A DNA stretch of 13,294 bases from an uncultured Saprospiraceae bacterium (GTDB lineage Bacteria; Bacteroidota; Bacteroidia; Chitinophagales; Saprospiraceae), in NCBI GenBank assembly GCA_937921525.1, contig CAKZUM010000388.1, positions 1 to 13,294 of the forward strand. Direction: 5' to 3'. Made by a program: the position numbers and the translations under genes. Shown piece by piece: positions 7,001 through 13,195 of this stretch. Numbering within the stretch: the stretch's first letter is position 1; the number at the start of each line of letters is the position of its first letter. The notes below the pieces were generated by a model. That model made no database searches and had not been told where the DNA came from. It saw nothing but the letters and a program-made list of their open reading frames with translations.

Positions 7001-8802
7001 GCTCCATTGACATTTATTTCAAAATCCCCAATATGCGCTAATGGAATATCTAAACAGTAATAATGTTCTTCATCATACTGCTCTAATTCCAATACTCTAT
7101 CTTCAATTAGCCCTGCACAATAATCAGGGTTTTCAGGGTCGTAGGGCGTATAAAACTGAACTGTTGCAGAATCAGAACAAATGCCATTTTCGTGATACAA
7201 TTCTATTTGGTAAGTCCCGTGTTCAAATCGTAGGGCTGCTAAACTTGGATCATCCTCACAAGGCACTACTGGTTGTATGGGAGCAAATCCATTGACTCGG
7301 ATAGTAAATTTATCTATCTCCGATATTGGAAAATTAAGACAATAATCTTTTGTATCAGAATGAGTTTCTAATGCTACTCTCTCGTCTTGTAATAAAGCAC
7401 CACAGTAATCAGGACTAGTTGGATCATAATCACAACTCACTCTCACGTTAGCTTGATCCTGACACTGACCTACTTTTGCAATACTGATATTATAATTTCC
7501 TTTAGTTAAATAGATCGCAGATAAAGTCGTATCTCTCTTACACGCATGTAAACCTTCCGCTGCAAACCCATTTACCAACACTTCATAGTCATAAAAACTT
7601 GCCAGTGGAATATTCAAGCAGTAGGAATATCGCTCCGATGGAGTGCTTACAGATACAGAAGCGTCATTAATAAAATTACAATCTTGACTACCATCAAACT
7701 CACAATTTACTTGTACGGTAGCAGTCGTTGTACAAGTTCCATCATTTTTAACAATATTAATAAAATGAGTACCAGGCGAAAGTAAAAAAGCAGCTAAAGT
7801 TATATCTCTTCTACAAGCCAAAAGGATTGCTGGATCATATCGTTGTCCATTAATATTGATCGTATATTCTCCAATAGCAGTTAGTGGAATATTGATACAA
7901 TATTCCATAGCTTCATCACATCCGGGAACACTAAATACAGTATTTTCTATCAACTGGTCACATGGAAGCAACGGGCATGGCGTAGCCGTTAAATTGATAA
8001 TATCTATTTCTTTTTGACAATTTAAATCAACATGCCGAGCGATCACACTATAATTCCCTACTGGTAAACCAGAAAAAATATTACTCTTTTGGAAGGAATT
8101 TCCTCTATCAATACTAAACTCAAATTCATTCAAATTCCCGCCTACTACTACCTCAATCTGCCCATTCGCATCTCTGCACGTTGGAGAGGAGACATTCGTT
8201 GTTCCTGAGATGAAACGCGTAGGTTCTATAGGTTGAAAATGAACAGGTGGATAATATGTTAGACACGTCTGATCTGCATTAGCAACGATAATATTATACG
8301 TGCCTGCATTCACATTTTCGAAACGACTATCTAAATGAAAACTTACACCGCCATCAATACTGTAAATCAAAGGGCCATGGCCACCTGTTGCAATGATATT
8401 GAAGGTACCTCCTTCTCCACACTTTTCAGGATGTTGTACAGCAACACCATTTAATCGTGGAGAATCTTCTGTAAATAGCTGAACGAACTTAAAAGAAGAT
8501 ATTTCATTATTAGCATCTTTCACACTAATAATATAACTTCCGATACTTAAACTTGAAAAGTCAGCATTATTGACAAATGTCGCACCACCATCAATACTGT
8601 ATTGATAGGGAGGCGTTCCATTTAGTGGTGTGATAACAATTTTACCATCTTTTACTTCACAATCAGTTGGATGTTCAATGGATATATCTAAGTTTATAAA
8701 ACCACTTTGACCCGATACGGATACCGATACCATTAACAGCAACAGACACACCGATACTTTCCACAGTAAAAGATGCTTAATTGGTTTAAGCATAAATTTC
8801 AT
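4084..8802 (-). CDS. Giant cysteine-rich repeat protein, T9SS type B (CHU_C) cargo, probable surface protein
   Basis: This 1572-residue protein should cross the inner membrane by Sec and the outer membrane by the type IX system. Residues 1-31 form a signal peptide (KHLLLWKVSVCLLLLMVSVSVSG). Next come three SprB-like repeats (about 38-272; YSIDGG at 68-73 and 147-152, degenerate in the third), nine four-cysteine repeats (281-1126), three six-cysteine repeats (1128-1391), a cadherin/Ig-like domain (about 1397-1485; NPDGTITYIP) and the type B sorting domain (about 1486-1572), with the hallmark FPAFSPNGDGINDVF and WDGKDLPDGIYFY. SprB-like units and CHU_C occur in gliding adhesins and secreted proteins of Bacteroidota, so adhesion or matrix contact is a reasonable guess. 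No enzyme domain is visible. Type B cargo is often encoded beside a PorP/SprF-like protein; none is here. The ATG at 8802 precedes MKFMLKPIK; ATG at 8793 is an alternative. No exact TAnnTTTG box was found upstream. Confidence 0.92.
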   Translation of the reverse strand: MKFMLKPIKHLLLWKVSVCLLLLMVSVSVSGQSGFINLDISIEHPTDCEVKDGKIVITPLNGTPPYQYSIDGGATFVNNADFSSLSIGSYIISVKDANNEISSFKFVQLFTEDSPRLNGVAVQHPEKCGEGGTFNIIATGGHGPLIYSIDGGVSFHLDSRFENVNAGTYNIIVANADQTCLTYYPPVHFQPIEPTRFISGTTNVSSPTCRDANGQIEVVVGGNLNEFEFSIDRGNSFQKSNIFSGLPVGNYSVIARHVDLNCQKEIDIINLTATPCPLLPCDQLIENTVFSVPGCDEAMEYCINIPLTAIGEYTININGQRYDPAILLACRRDITLAAFLLSPGTHFINIVKNDGTCTTTATVQVNCEFDGSQDCNFINDASVSVSTPSERYSYCLNIPLASFYDYEVLVNGFAAEGLHACKRDTTLSAIYLTKGNYNISIAKVGQCQDQANVRVSCDYDPTSPDYCGALLQDERVALETHSDTKDYCLNFPISEIDKFTIRVNGFAPIQPVVPCEDDPSLAALRFEHGTYQIELYHENGICSDSATVQFYTPYDPENPDYCAGLIEDRVLELEQYDEEHYYCLDIPLAHIGDFEINVNGAPFTQELLVCREDPTLAGLLFEKGTYHITISHKNGICKDEATVQLTCPFDPTDPEYCASIVENTIVELTEVGGTIPICLNIPLSAIGDYEITINGQVPTQQFAVCQTNSQLAAYVFEEGTYQIVVQHIDGICRDEATFRVDKPFDPEDADFCSRLISDAVIEVADSTTTTPFCLNIPIDELPNFVIIVNDVDVSLEAITCDNGGALAAINLGFGMNDIRIVHSNNICKDRANVLVTTPMEFDPLDSITCNNLIGDSVFELGEESDTYPFCLNIPMMEAANFVVTVNGQVTAVESCETNMLLAGIRLPEGTHDVELNHSNGTCRDQATIRIVNEYRPDDSTFCSTLIDNGAFILVDSGGVHNYCLNIPASDISNFTITILKEGVSYAPEMISCVANMSSMALALSAGNYEIYLNHDNGICNDTAMVVVEDPVLEPVPLDDCLNILRNDEIIDIRDCDSTSTTDYCLEFPDNNQLQLSLNGVVLTTFPSCVSATETGLALPPGMHTLVLSSDSTGCVDTANILVRCFPETLANFTDTVLFNQTSIYCIDDTLLAGGIDTIYNACPEKSGNIVDFLVEDGSTCIVYDSGDQIGSEEACIIICNADGKCGTVYMTVTVLPEPIVTFTDTVGINQLDTFCIDTSMLDGTIVSIMNTCPEESGESVLFEILDSLYCISYTSLEVGIEKACVRVCDDNEECFTTEITIIVEDERLSFEETILLDSTGIFCPDTTLLAGNIVSVTNTCPEEAGDFVVFTIDSLNCLQYEGLMVGTGKACLELCDDMDECVTIDVTINVEEDTLKAPIAVPDIDTVKQAQMSVLNPLSNDTLCSDSVVVTIAAMPANGTATVNPDGTITYIPMTEFCDDEDLFMYQVCNETGCDTARVKVFVECSVIEIFPAFSPNGDGINDVFMIDGLEGFPNHILQVFDRRGTRVLYAEPYENDWDGTWDGKDLPDGIYFYTLDDGAGGMFSGYLNLRR
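4087..4347 (-). other. T9SS type B C-terminal sorting domain (CHU_C) coding segment
   Basis: The segment encodes residues 1486-1572. The motif SPNGDGINDVF (1495-1505), a conserved FDRRG turn (1521-1525), WDGTWDGKDLPDG (1538-1550) and a terminal hydrophobic strand ending in LRR match the gliding-motility-associated C-terminal domain family. In that family this domain directs export through T9SS and anchoring or release at the surface. It ends precisely at the stop codon, so the signal is complete. Confidence 0.93.
4630..5421 (-). repeat. Three six-cysteine protein repeats (about 88 residues each)
   Basis: Residues 1128-1391 form three tandem units. Each opens with a TxxF/FxxT-like strand and holds a CPE-E/K-SG or CPEEAG turn, with six cysteines at matching places: 1145/1161/1180/1195/1199/1205, 1235/1252/1270/1284/1288/1294 and 1323/1340/1357/1371/1375/1381. 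The last four are spaced 14-15, 4 and 6 residues in every copy. Even cysteine numbers in an exported protein suggest disulfides. I do not recognise a named domain; an Ig-like beta sandwich is possible. Confidence 0.75.
5425..7962 (-). repeat. Nine four-cysteine protein repeats (about 94 residues each)
   Basis: Residues 281-1126 hold nine tandem units starting at cysteines 281, 375, 467, 562, 657, 752, 849, 942 and 1040. A typical unit reads C..LI......YCLNIPL..I..F.I.VNG......C..D..LA...L..GTY.I...H.NGIC.D.ATV. Spacing from cysteine 1 to 2 is 21 in seven of nine copies, and from cysteine 3 to 4 is 26-27 in all nine. Units are joined by acidic D-P-x-x-P/D-x-Y-C linkers. The copies have diverged in sequence while the cysteines are kept, so duplication is old and the fold is under selection. 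Confidence 0.85.
7987..8691 (-). repeat. Three SprB-like repeats at the N-terminus of the T9SS cargo protein
   Basis: Residues 38-272 contain three units of about 75 residues. Each has the pattern G-G/T-x-x-x-Y-x-YSIDGG-x-x-F followed by a short loop, a G-x-Y turn and a final strand (PPYQYSIDGGATF, 64-76; GPLIYSIDGGVSF, 143-155; a looser third copy EFEFSIDRGNSF, 226-237). This matches the SprB repeat family found in the Flavobacterium gliding adhesin and other secreted Bacteroidota proteins. The third unit lacks the double glycine. Confidence 0.75.
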
Positions 8803-9107
8803 TTTTAAGACAATATTCTCATAGTGTTATTAACTAGGAAGTCAATAACTTATGTGGAATAGTTATGTAAACTTAATTTCGGTAAAGGGTTTAAAGGCAG
8901 GCTTATCAATCAGTAGAATATAAAAAATAGTACCAATTATTGATTGGCTTGTATTTTATATATTAATAATAAAAATTCAATTTACTAATAATGTATCGTG
9001 ATTACTTTAAAATTTAAAAGGTATTGTGACGGTTGTCAGAAGGGCTAAATGAATGATTTATATTTCTCTAAGTGTAAAATTTAAGAATTTGATATTATCA
9101 TTTTATT

Positions 9108-9115
9108 TACCTTTG
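9108..9115 (+). promoter_or_regulatory. Candidate -7 promoter element, distal to the rhodanese gene
   Basis: TACCTTTG fits TAnnTTTG exactly, and TTTG at 9088-9091 lies 16 bp upstream, near the expected -33 position but one base short of the usual range. A transcript from here would have a leader of more than 200 nt before 9331, so it may be a secondary promoter or serve an unseen transcript. Confidence 0.3.
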
Positions 9116-9210
9116 GTAGGACTCTAATTAGATAAAACATTATAATATCATTCTTGCTTTGTAGTTCAGTCATTTATAAATACTATTCACTTATTATGTA
9201 TTTTTATTGC

Positions 9211-9218
9211 TAACTTTG
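9211..9218 (+). promoter_or_regulatory. Candidate -7 promoter element for the rhodanese gene
   Basis: TAACTTTG matches TAnnTTTG exactly. Transcription would start near 9225, about 105 nt before the first ATG (9331) and 135 nt before the preferred one (9361). No TTG is present at the usual upstream spacing. Confidence 0.4.
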
Positions 9219-9360
9219 AAAGGTCATTTTTAAAGGAATGGCAGGAATACGGGTATTTTTATATTATTTTTTTATTTTATCTTAAATTTTAAAATGTGAC
9301 TATTTTCCGAAGCTATTCTTTCTTAGTAAAATGTACCTAATAAATAATAAACCAATCCTA

Positions 9361-9732
9361 ATGTCAAAAAATAATGCTTGTAAAACTCCAAGATGGCGCT
9401 TATTGCAGGCCCAACTCAATAACTTGGATACCGCACAATTTAAAGCTAAAAAATCCGAAGGAAATGTACAAATAGTAGATGTCCGTACCAGCCAAGAATT
9501 TGAAGCAGCACATATAGAAGGTGCAGTTCACATCGATTATTTTGAGGAAAATTTTTGGGAAAAAATAGAGCAATTAGATAAAGCTAAAATTAGCTTAATT
9601 TATTGTCGGTCTGGAAGAAGAAGCATCCGAGTATGTACCTTGATGAAAAATGGTGGGTTTGATGCTGATAAGGTATTTAATTTAAAAGAAGGTATGCTTG
9701 AATGGATGGAGCAAGGTGGGGAGGTCGTTTAA
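9361..9732 (+). CDS. Single-domain rhodanese-like sulfurtransferase
   Basis: This 123-residue protein (from the ATG at 9361) is a single rhodanese domain with no signal peptide, so it should act in the cytoplasm, moving sulfane sulfur through a cysteine persulfide. The N-terminal signature VDVRTSQEFEAAHIEGAVHID and the C-terminal GMLEWMEQGGEVV are typical of the family. The active-site loop is CRSGRRS, with catalytic cysteine 82 and the arginine-containing loop intact, so the enzyme is probably active rather than a degenerate regulatory domain. An in-frame ATG at 9331 would add ten residues (MYLINNKPIL). The downstream start is preferred because it gives a typical MSKNN opening, but the choice is not firm. 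It is convergent with the YjbR-like gene, 27 bp away, and has no other sulfur-metabolism neighbour, so the acceptor is unknown. Confidence 0.9.
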   Translation: MSKNNACKTPRWRLLQAQLNNLDTAQFKAKKSEGNVQIVDVRTSQEFEAAHIEGAVHIDYFEENFWEKIEQLDKAKISLIYCRSGRRSIRVCTLMKNGGFDADKVFNLKEGMLEWMEQGGEVV

Positions 9733-9759
9733 TCAATTGAATATACTCGCTGAAAATTT

Positions 9760-10119
9760 TCAATCCAAATCCGCCAACAACGCTCGATCTTTTTTCTTTA
9801 AGCCCTTCACTACTAAATCATAAGAATGATCTATCAATTCTATCAATAAGTTATCTTCTAAACCATCCTCAAAATAGACTGTATTCCAATGTTTTTTATT
9901 CATATGCCAACCTGGAATAATAGAAGGGTATTCTTCTCTCAATTCTAGAGCTTTTTCTGGATCACATTTTAGATTGACTCTAAACACTTCTTCTTTTAGG
10001 CTCGTCAAAGCAAACATTTTTCCCATTACCTTGAATACCAAGGTGACTTCATCAAAAGGGAAGGTTTCTTCAACGCCTTTTTTTGCTATACAATAGGCAT
10101 GAAATGTTTCTATATCCAT
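9760..10119 (-). CDS. MmcQ/YjbR family protein
   Basis: This 119-residue cytoplasmic protein belongs to the MmcQ/YjbR family, whose structures show a CyaY-like fold and which are often annotated as DNA-binding; the cellular role is not established. Family features seen are the opening DIETFHAYCIAKKGVEETFPFDE (residues 2-24), the VFKVMGKMFAL strand pair, the VNLKCDPEKALELREEYPSIIPGWHMNKKHWNTV stretch (residues 48-81), and the closing helix LIDHSYDLVVKGLKKKDR. The length is typical of the single-domain form. The ATG at 10117-10119 gives the conserved N-terminus directly. The gene lies downstream of tyrS on the same strand, across a 170-bp gap filled with two hairpins, and no separate -7 box was found, so it may depend on read-through from tyrS. 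Its 3' end converges on the rhodanese gene; the palindrome TGAAAATTTTCA (9751-9762) overlaps the stop codon. Confidence 0.9.
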   Translation of the reverse strand: MDIETFHAYCIAKKGVEETFPFDEVTLVFKVMGKMFALTSLKEEVFRVNLKCDPEKALELREEYPSIIPGWHMNKKHWNTVYFEDGLEDNLLIELIDHSYDLVVKGLKKKDRALLADLD

Positions 10120-10163
10120 AATGATTACATATTTAGAGATTAGGTGTAAGCAAGACTTATCAG

Positions 10164-10234
10164 GATCGTCGAGGTTTGTAACCTCGATGCTATACGATCA
10201 TCATACGGCATCGAGGTTACAAATCTCGACGATC
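10164..10234. repeat. Long palindrome able to fold as one or two hairpins
   Basis: A 27-bp inverted repeat pairs 10164-10190 with 10208-10234 around a 17-nt loop, with one mismatch. Each arm is itself a small palindrome: CGAGGTT-TGT-AACCTCG at 10170-10186, and a one-mismatch counterpart in the right arm. The nucleic acid could therefore form a single long hairpin or two short ones. It lies between tyrS and the YjbR-like gene and would be transcribed in any read-through RNA. Confidence 0.75.
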
Positions 10235-10238
10235 TGTG

Positions 10239-10271
10239 AGTTATGTTAGCACCAAGAGTGCTAACACAACT
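10239..10271 (-). terminator. Hairpin after tyrS, possible terminator
   Basis: TGTTAGCAC (10244-10252) pairs perfectly with GTGCTAACA (10258-10266) around a 5-nt loop, and the stem extends with one mismatch to 10239 and 10271. It begins 19 bp beyond the tyrS stop codon in the direction of transcription. There is no good U-tract, so it may attenuate transcription or protect the 3' end rather than terminate strongly. Confidence 0.45.
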
Positions 10272-10290
10272 ATTCAATCACTAAACGCTC

Positions 10291-11565
10291 TTATTCCACC
10301 AACACCATTAATTTATTCTTCTTCCCATTTTCCAGCATAATATATTTTCCATGCAACAGCGCTTCTTGATTAACAATCGCTTCGTGAGAACTGACCTTAT
10401 CTTTATTAATAGAAACCGCATTCCCTTTGATCGCTCGTCTTGCCTCTCCTTTAGAATTTAGGATATTAGTTTCTTCTGACAACAAATCAAGAATATTGAT
10501 CCCTTGAGCGATCACGTCTTTTGAAACAGTAGCGCTTGGTATCTCCATAGCTACCGTTTCTAAGGAACGAGCATCCATTTTCATCAAGGTCTCTTTAGTT
10601 GCTTTTTTATTGAATAGCAACTCAGAAACCAACTGGACAGAATCAAAGTCTTCTTGAGAATGCACTCTTACAGTCAATTCTTCTGCCAATAACCGTTTGA
10701 TGGCATTCGGGTTATCTGCATGTTCTGCTTCTAATGCCTCTACCTCTTCCTTAGATTTTAAAGTAAAGTAGCGTAAGAACATTGGCAAATCTCGATCATC
10801 TGCATTCAACCAAAATTGGTAGAATTTATAAGGAGACGTTTTTTCTGGGTCTAGCCAAATATTGCCTGATTCCGATTTACCAAACTTGGAACCATCTGCT
10901 TTAGTCAATAATGGCGTGGTCAAAGCATAGGCAGATTTGCCTAAGTTCTTTCTGATAAAAGTAGTACCTGTTGTGATATTTCCCCATTGATCAGATCCGC
11001 CCATTTGCATAATGACCCCTTGATCTTCGTATAGACGCTGAAAATCATATCCTTGCAATAATTGGTAGCTATACTCTGTAAAGGACAAACCTGTTTCAAT
11101 TCTCTTTTGAACAGATTCCTTTGAGTTCATATAATTGACAGTAACTGTTTTACCTACGTCTCTCAGAAAGTCAAGGATATTCATATCATTATAGAAATCT
11201 AAGTTATTAACCAGTAGGGCTTTATTATCTCCGTTCTCAAAATCTAAAAATTTATGAAATTGCTTGATTTGATGTACTAAATTATTATCTAACTCATCAA
11301 AAGATTTTAAAGAACGTTCCTCTGATTTAAAACTAGGATCCCCTACTCTACCTGTAGCACCACCCATCAAAACAACTGGCTGATGTCCAGATAATTGATA
11401 AAGTTTTAAAATCATTATCTGCACATAATTACCAATTGTCAAAGAAGGAGCTGTTGGATCAAAACCTATGTACGCTCTTTTGATACCACTTGCTAATTCT
11501 TGCTCTATACCAGGTGTTGAATTATGCAACATCCCTCTCCATTTTAGTTCTTCTAAAAAATTCAT
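10291..11565 (-). CDS. tyrS: Tyrosine--tRNA ligase (TyrRS)
   Basis: This enzyme charges tRNA(Tyr) with tyrosine using ATP. It is a class I synthetase that works as a cytoplasmic dimer. From the ATG at 11565 it has 424 residues, the usual length, and begins MNFLEELKWRGMLHNSTPG. The catalytic domain shows YIGFDPTAPSLTIGN (32-46), where TIGN (43-46) takes the place of HIGH; VLMGGATGRVGDPS (65-78); YSYQLLQGYDF (165-175); QMGGSDQWGNI (187-197); and the KMSKS-loop equivalent KFGKS (227-231). A C-terminal S4-like RNA-binding domain spans about 356-420. The frame is open to a TTG at 11592, but that codon lies inside a -7 promoter box (11590-11597), so the ATG is preferred. Loss of both histidines of HIGH is unusual against textbook TyrRS; I recall similar TIGN/TVGN forms in relatives but cannot confirm it. 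It is divergent from tilS. Confidence 0.96.
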   Translation of the reverse strand: MNFLEELKWRGMLHNSTPGIEQELASGIKRAYIGFDPTAPSLTIGNYVQIMILKLYQLSGHQPVVLMGGATGRVGDPSFKSEERSLKSFDELDNNLVHQIKQFHKFLDFENGDNKALLVNNLDFYNDMNILDFLRDVGKTVTVNYMNSKESVQKRIETGLSFTEYSYQLLQGYDFQRLYEDQGVIMQMGGSDQWGNITTGTTFIRKNLGKSAYALTTPLLTKADGSKFGKSESGNIWLDPEKTSPYKFYQFWLNADDRDLPMFLRYFTLKSKEEVEALEAEHADNPNAIKRLLAEELTVRVHSQEDFDSVQLVSELLFNKKATKETLMKMDARSLETVAMEIPSATVSKDVIAQGINILDLLSEETNILNSKGEARRAIKGNAVSINKDKVSSHEAIVNQEALLHGKYIMLENGKKNKLMVLVE

Positions 11566-11589
11566 ACTTTGATAATGTTTATTTTTGCG

Positions 11590-11597
11590 CAAAAATA
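11590..11597 (-). promoter_or_regulatory. Candidate -7 promoter element for tyrS
   Basis: On the minus strand this reads TATTTTTG, an exact TAnnTTTG match. Transcription would begin near 11583, giving a leader of about 18 nt before the ATG at 11565. The overlap with the upstream in-frame TTG at 11592 helps decide the start codon. No TTG is found at the usual -33 spacing. Confidence 0.45.
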
Positions 11598-11698
11598 TCC
11601 AAGTAATAGGAATAATGCAGCTACTTTAGTATTATTTTGATAAAGTTTATCAGAGTAAGTGAAATACTCGCAGTTTTATTACACTTTTAATACTAACC

Positions 11699-11759
11699 GT
11701 AGCTTAGACCTCTGGTCTGAGTAGTAGTAATTTCTACTCAGGCCAGAGGCCTAAGCTAC
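11699..11759. repeat. 26-bp inverted repeat in the tyrS-tilS divergent region
   Basis: Positions 11699-11724 pair with 11734-11759 around a 9-nt loop with 24 of 26 matches. The two mismatches are of opposite sense: each strand's RNA would have one G-U wobble and one A-C mismatch, so folding is equally good either way. The arms share the words GTAGCTTAG, CCTCTGG and CTGAGTAG. The repeat ends 25 bp before the tilS start and would sit in its leader or promoter. Confidence 0.75.
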
Positions 11760-11784
11760 AGCTACTATAATTATAATCGTTTCT

Positions 11785-13122
11785 ATGCTCAAACAGTTCC
11801 AGAGCTTCCTCGATAAGGAACAATTATTCTCTTTAGATGATCGAATTCTATTAGCTGTAAGTGGTGGGTTGGATTCTATGGCGATGGTCTATCTATTCCA
11901 ACAAGCAGGTTTCGAGTTTGGTATAGCGCATTGCAATTTCCAATTGAGAGGTCTTGATTCGGATGGAGATGAATCTTTTGTGGCAGAGCAAGCTCAAAAA
12001 TTAAATATTCCTTTTCATAGCATTCGATTCGATACCAATAAAGAGGCACAGCTACAAAAAACTTCTACACAGATTGTCGCTAGAACCTTACGGTATCAGT
12101 GGTTTGAGGAGCTACGACTAGCACATGGATATACCCATATAGCAACTGCGCATCATCTAAATGACTCTTTAGAAACGGTTTTATTAAATCTAACAAAGGG
12201 ATGTGGCATTAAGGGCCTACACGGTATTCCAATACAACAAGCACCTATTATACGGCCATTACTTTTTGCCACTAGAGCAGCTATTCAACAATTCATTCAA
12301 GATCAAAATATTCCGTATCGAGAGGATGCTTCAAATCAGTCCACCAAGTATCAACGGAATCTTATTCGACATGAAGTTGTCCCCCACTTAAAGACGATCA
12401 ATCCTTCTTTGGAAAGTACTTTTGGGAAGACCCTAGATCATCTTCGAGAAACAGAAATGTTGTTTAACGAAATGATTGAGCAATATCGAAACAAGATTAC
12501 CAAATATGCAGCAGGTCATTTTTGCATTGAAAAACAAACACTCCATAATCATCCTGCTAAACATACCCTGCTATATGAGCTACTACTGCCCTATGGCTTT
12601 AATGGAGCTCAAATAAGCCAATTATTTAAAAGCTATGAGCAGATCGGGACAATGTTCTCCTCTGTGGATTATCATCTGTTAGTTGATCGAGATTTTTTGC
12701 TTGTAAAGTCAAGAAATAAAAAGAAAGAAAATTTTAAATTAGTAAAAGAAAATTCCAGTATTAAAAATTTAAATGACCAAGAATTTAAGTTTACTTATTG
12801 TAATAAGACGACTTATCCTTTAAACCAGCCATCCAATACGGCTTTACTAGATTATGAGCAACTAGAATTTCCTTTGACTATAAGATATTGGCAAGAAGGA
12901 GATCGCTTCCAGCCATTAGGCATGAATGGGCGTAGCAAAAAATTACAAGACTTTTTTTCTGACTTAAAATTAAATCGTTTTGAGAAGGAAGAAGTGATGA
13001 TCGTAGAGAGCAATGGCAGGATTTGTTGGGTAGTTGGTTATCGGATAGATGAGCGATTTAAACTCACAAAAAAGACGAATAAAGTTGTGAGGATAGATTT
13101 TAGAGGCTTGGATAAATTCTGA
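11785..13122 (+). CDS. tilS: tRNA(Ile)-lysidine synthase TilS
   Basis: TilS adds lysine to cytidine 34 of the CAU-anticodon tRNA(Ile), using ATP, so that it reads AUA codons as isoleucine; it is normally essential. The 445-residue protein begins MLKQFQSFL. It has the N-type PP-loop motif SGGLDS (26-31), then HCNFQLRGLDSDGDESFV, ARTLRYQWFEEL and TAHHLNDSLETVLLNLTKG, the characteristic TilS core. A linker domain follows. The C-terminal domain (about 363-438) carries IRYWQEGDRFQPLGMNGRSKKLQDFFSDLK, which in this family contacts the tRNA. Length fits the full-size bacterial form. The ATG at 11785 is preceded by no Shine-Dalgarno and no exact TAnnTTTG box. The gene is divergent from tyrS and has no same-strand neighbour within the window. 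The stop codon runs directly into a 7-bp tandem repeat. Confidence 0.96.
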   Translation: MLKQFQSFLDKEQLFSLDDRILLAVSGGLDSMAMVYLFQQAGFEFGIAHCNFQLRGLDSDGDESFVAEQAQKLNIPFHSIRFDTNKEAQLQKTSTQIVARTLRYQWFEELRLAHGYTHIATAHHLNDSLETVLLNLTKGCGIKGLHGIPIQQAPIIRPLLFATRAAIQQFIQDQNIPYREDASNQSTKYQRNLIRHEVVPHLKTINPSLESTFGKTLDHLRETEMLFNEMIEQYRNKITKYAAGHFCIEKQTLHNHPAKHTLLYELLLPYGFNGAQISQLFKSYEQIGTMFSSVDYHLLVDRDFLLVKSRNKKKENFKLVKENSSIKNLNDQEFKFTYCNKTTYPLNQPSNTALLDYEQLEFPLTIRYWQEGDRFQPLGMNGRSKKLQDFFSDLKLNRFEKEEVMIVESNGRICWVVGYRIDERFKLTKKTNKVVRIDFRGLDKF

Positions 13123-13148
13123 ATGGAAAATGGAAAATGGAAAATGGA
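13123..13148. repeat. 7-bp tandem repeat directly after tilS
   Basis: The unit ATGGAAA is repeated about 3.7 times without error, starting on the base after the tilS stop codon. Such perfect short repeats are prone to slippage. The location outside the reading frame means copy number would not alter the protein. Confidence 0.85.
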
Positions 13149-13195
13149 GAGTTACAAACAATACCCGTTAAACTAAGAGACGGACTCTTAGTAGC

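Larger units (their letters stand above)
8803..9330. other. AT-rich intergenic region between divergent genes
   Basis: This 528-bp gap is markedly AT-rich. It separates the minus-strand T9SS cargo gene from the plus-strand rhodanese gene. It holds two TAnnTTTG boxes on the plus strand (9108-9115 and 9211-9218), a small CCAAT...ATTGG palindrome (8933-8947) and a short ATAACT/AGTTAT hairpin (8845-8866). No exact -7 box was found for the cargo gene on the minus strand, and no tRNA or supported small gene was seen. The length suits the regulatory region of a large regulated surface protein, but that is inference. Confidence 0.6.

Noticed and set aside
5425..7962. Regular period of about 280 bp resembling an array of DNA repeats
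   Set aside because: It follows the codons of the nine protein repeats; the DNA copies are diverged and unit length is far from CRISPR spacing.
8852..8923. Small ATG-initiated frame of 23 codons in the AT-rich gap
   Set aside because: No ribosome binding signal, promoter or recognisable sequence; such frames are expected by chance at this length.
9751..9762. Palindrome TGAAAATTTTCA between the rhodanese and YjbR-like genes
   Set aside because: It is a 12-bp A/T palindrome with no loop, overlaps a stop codon and is of a kind common by chance in AT-rich DNA; not strong enough to call a terminator.
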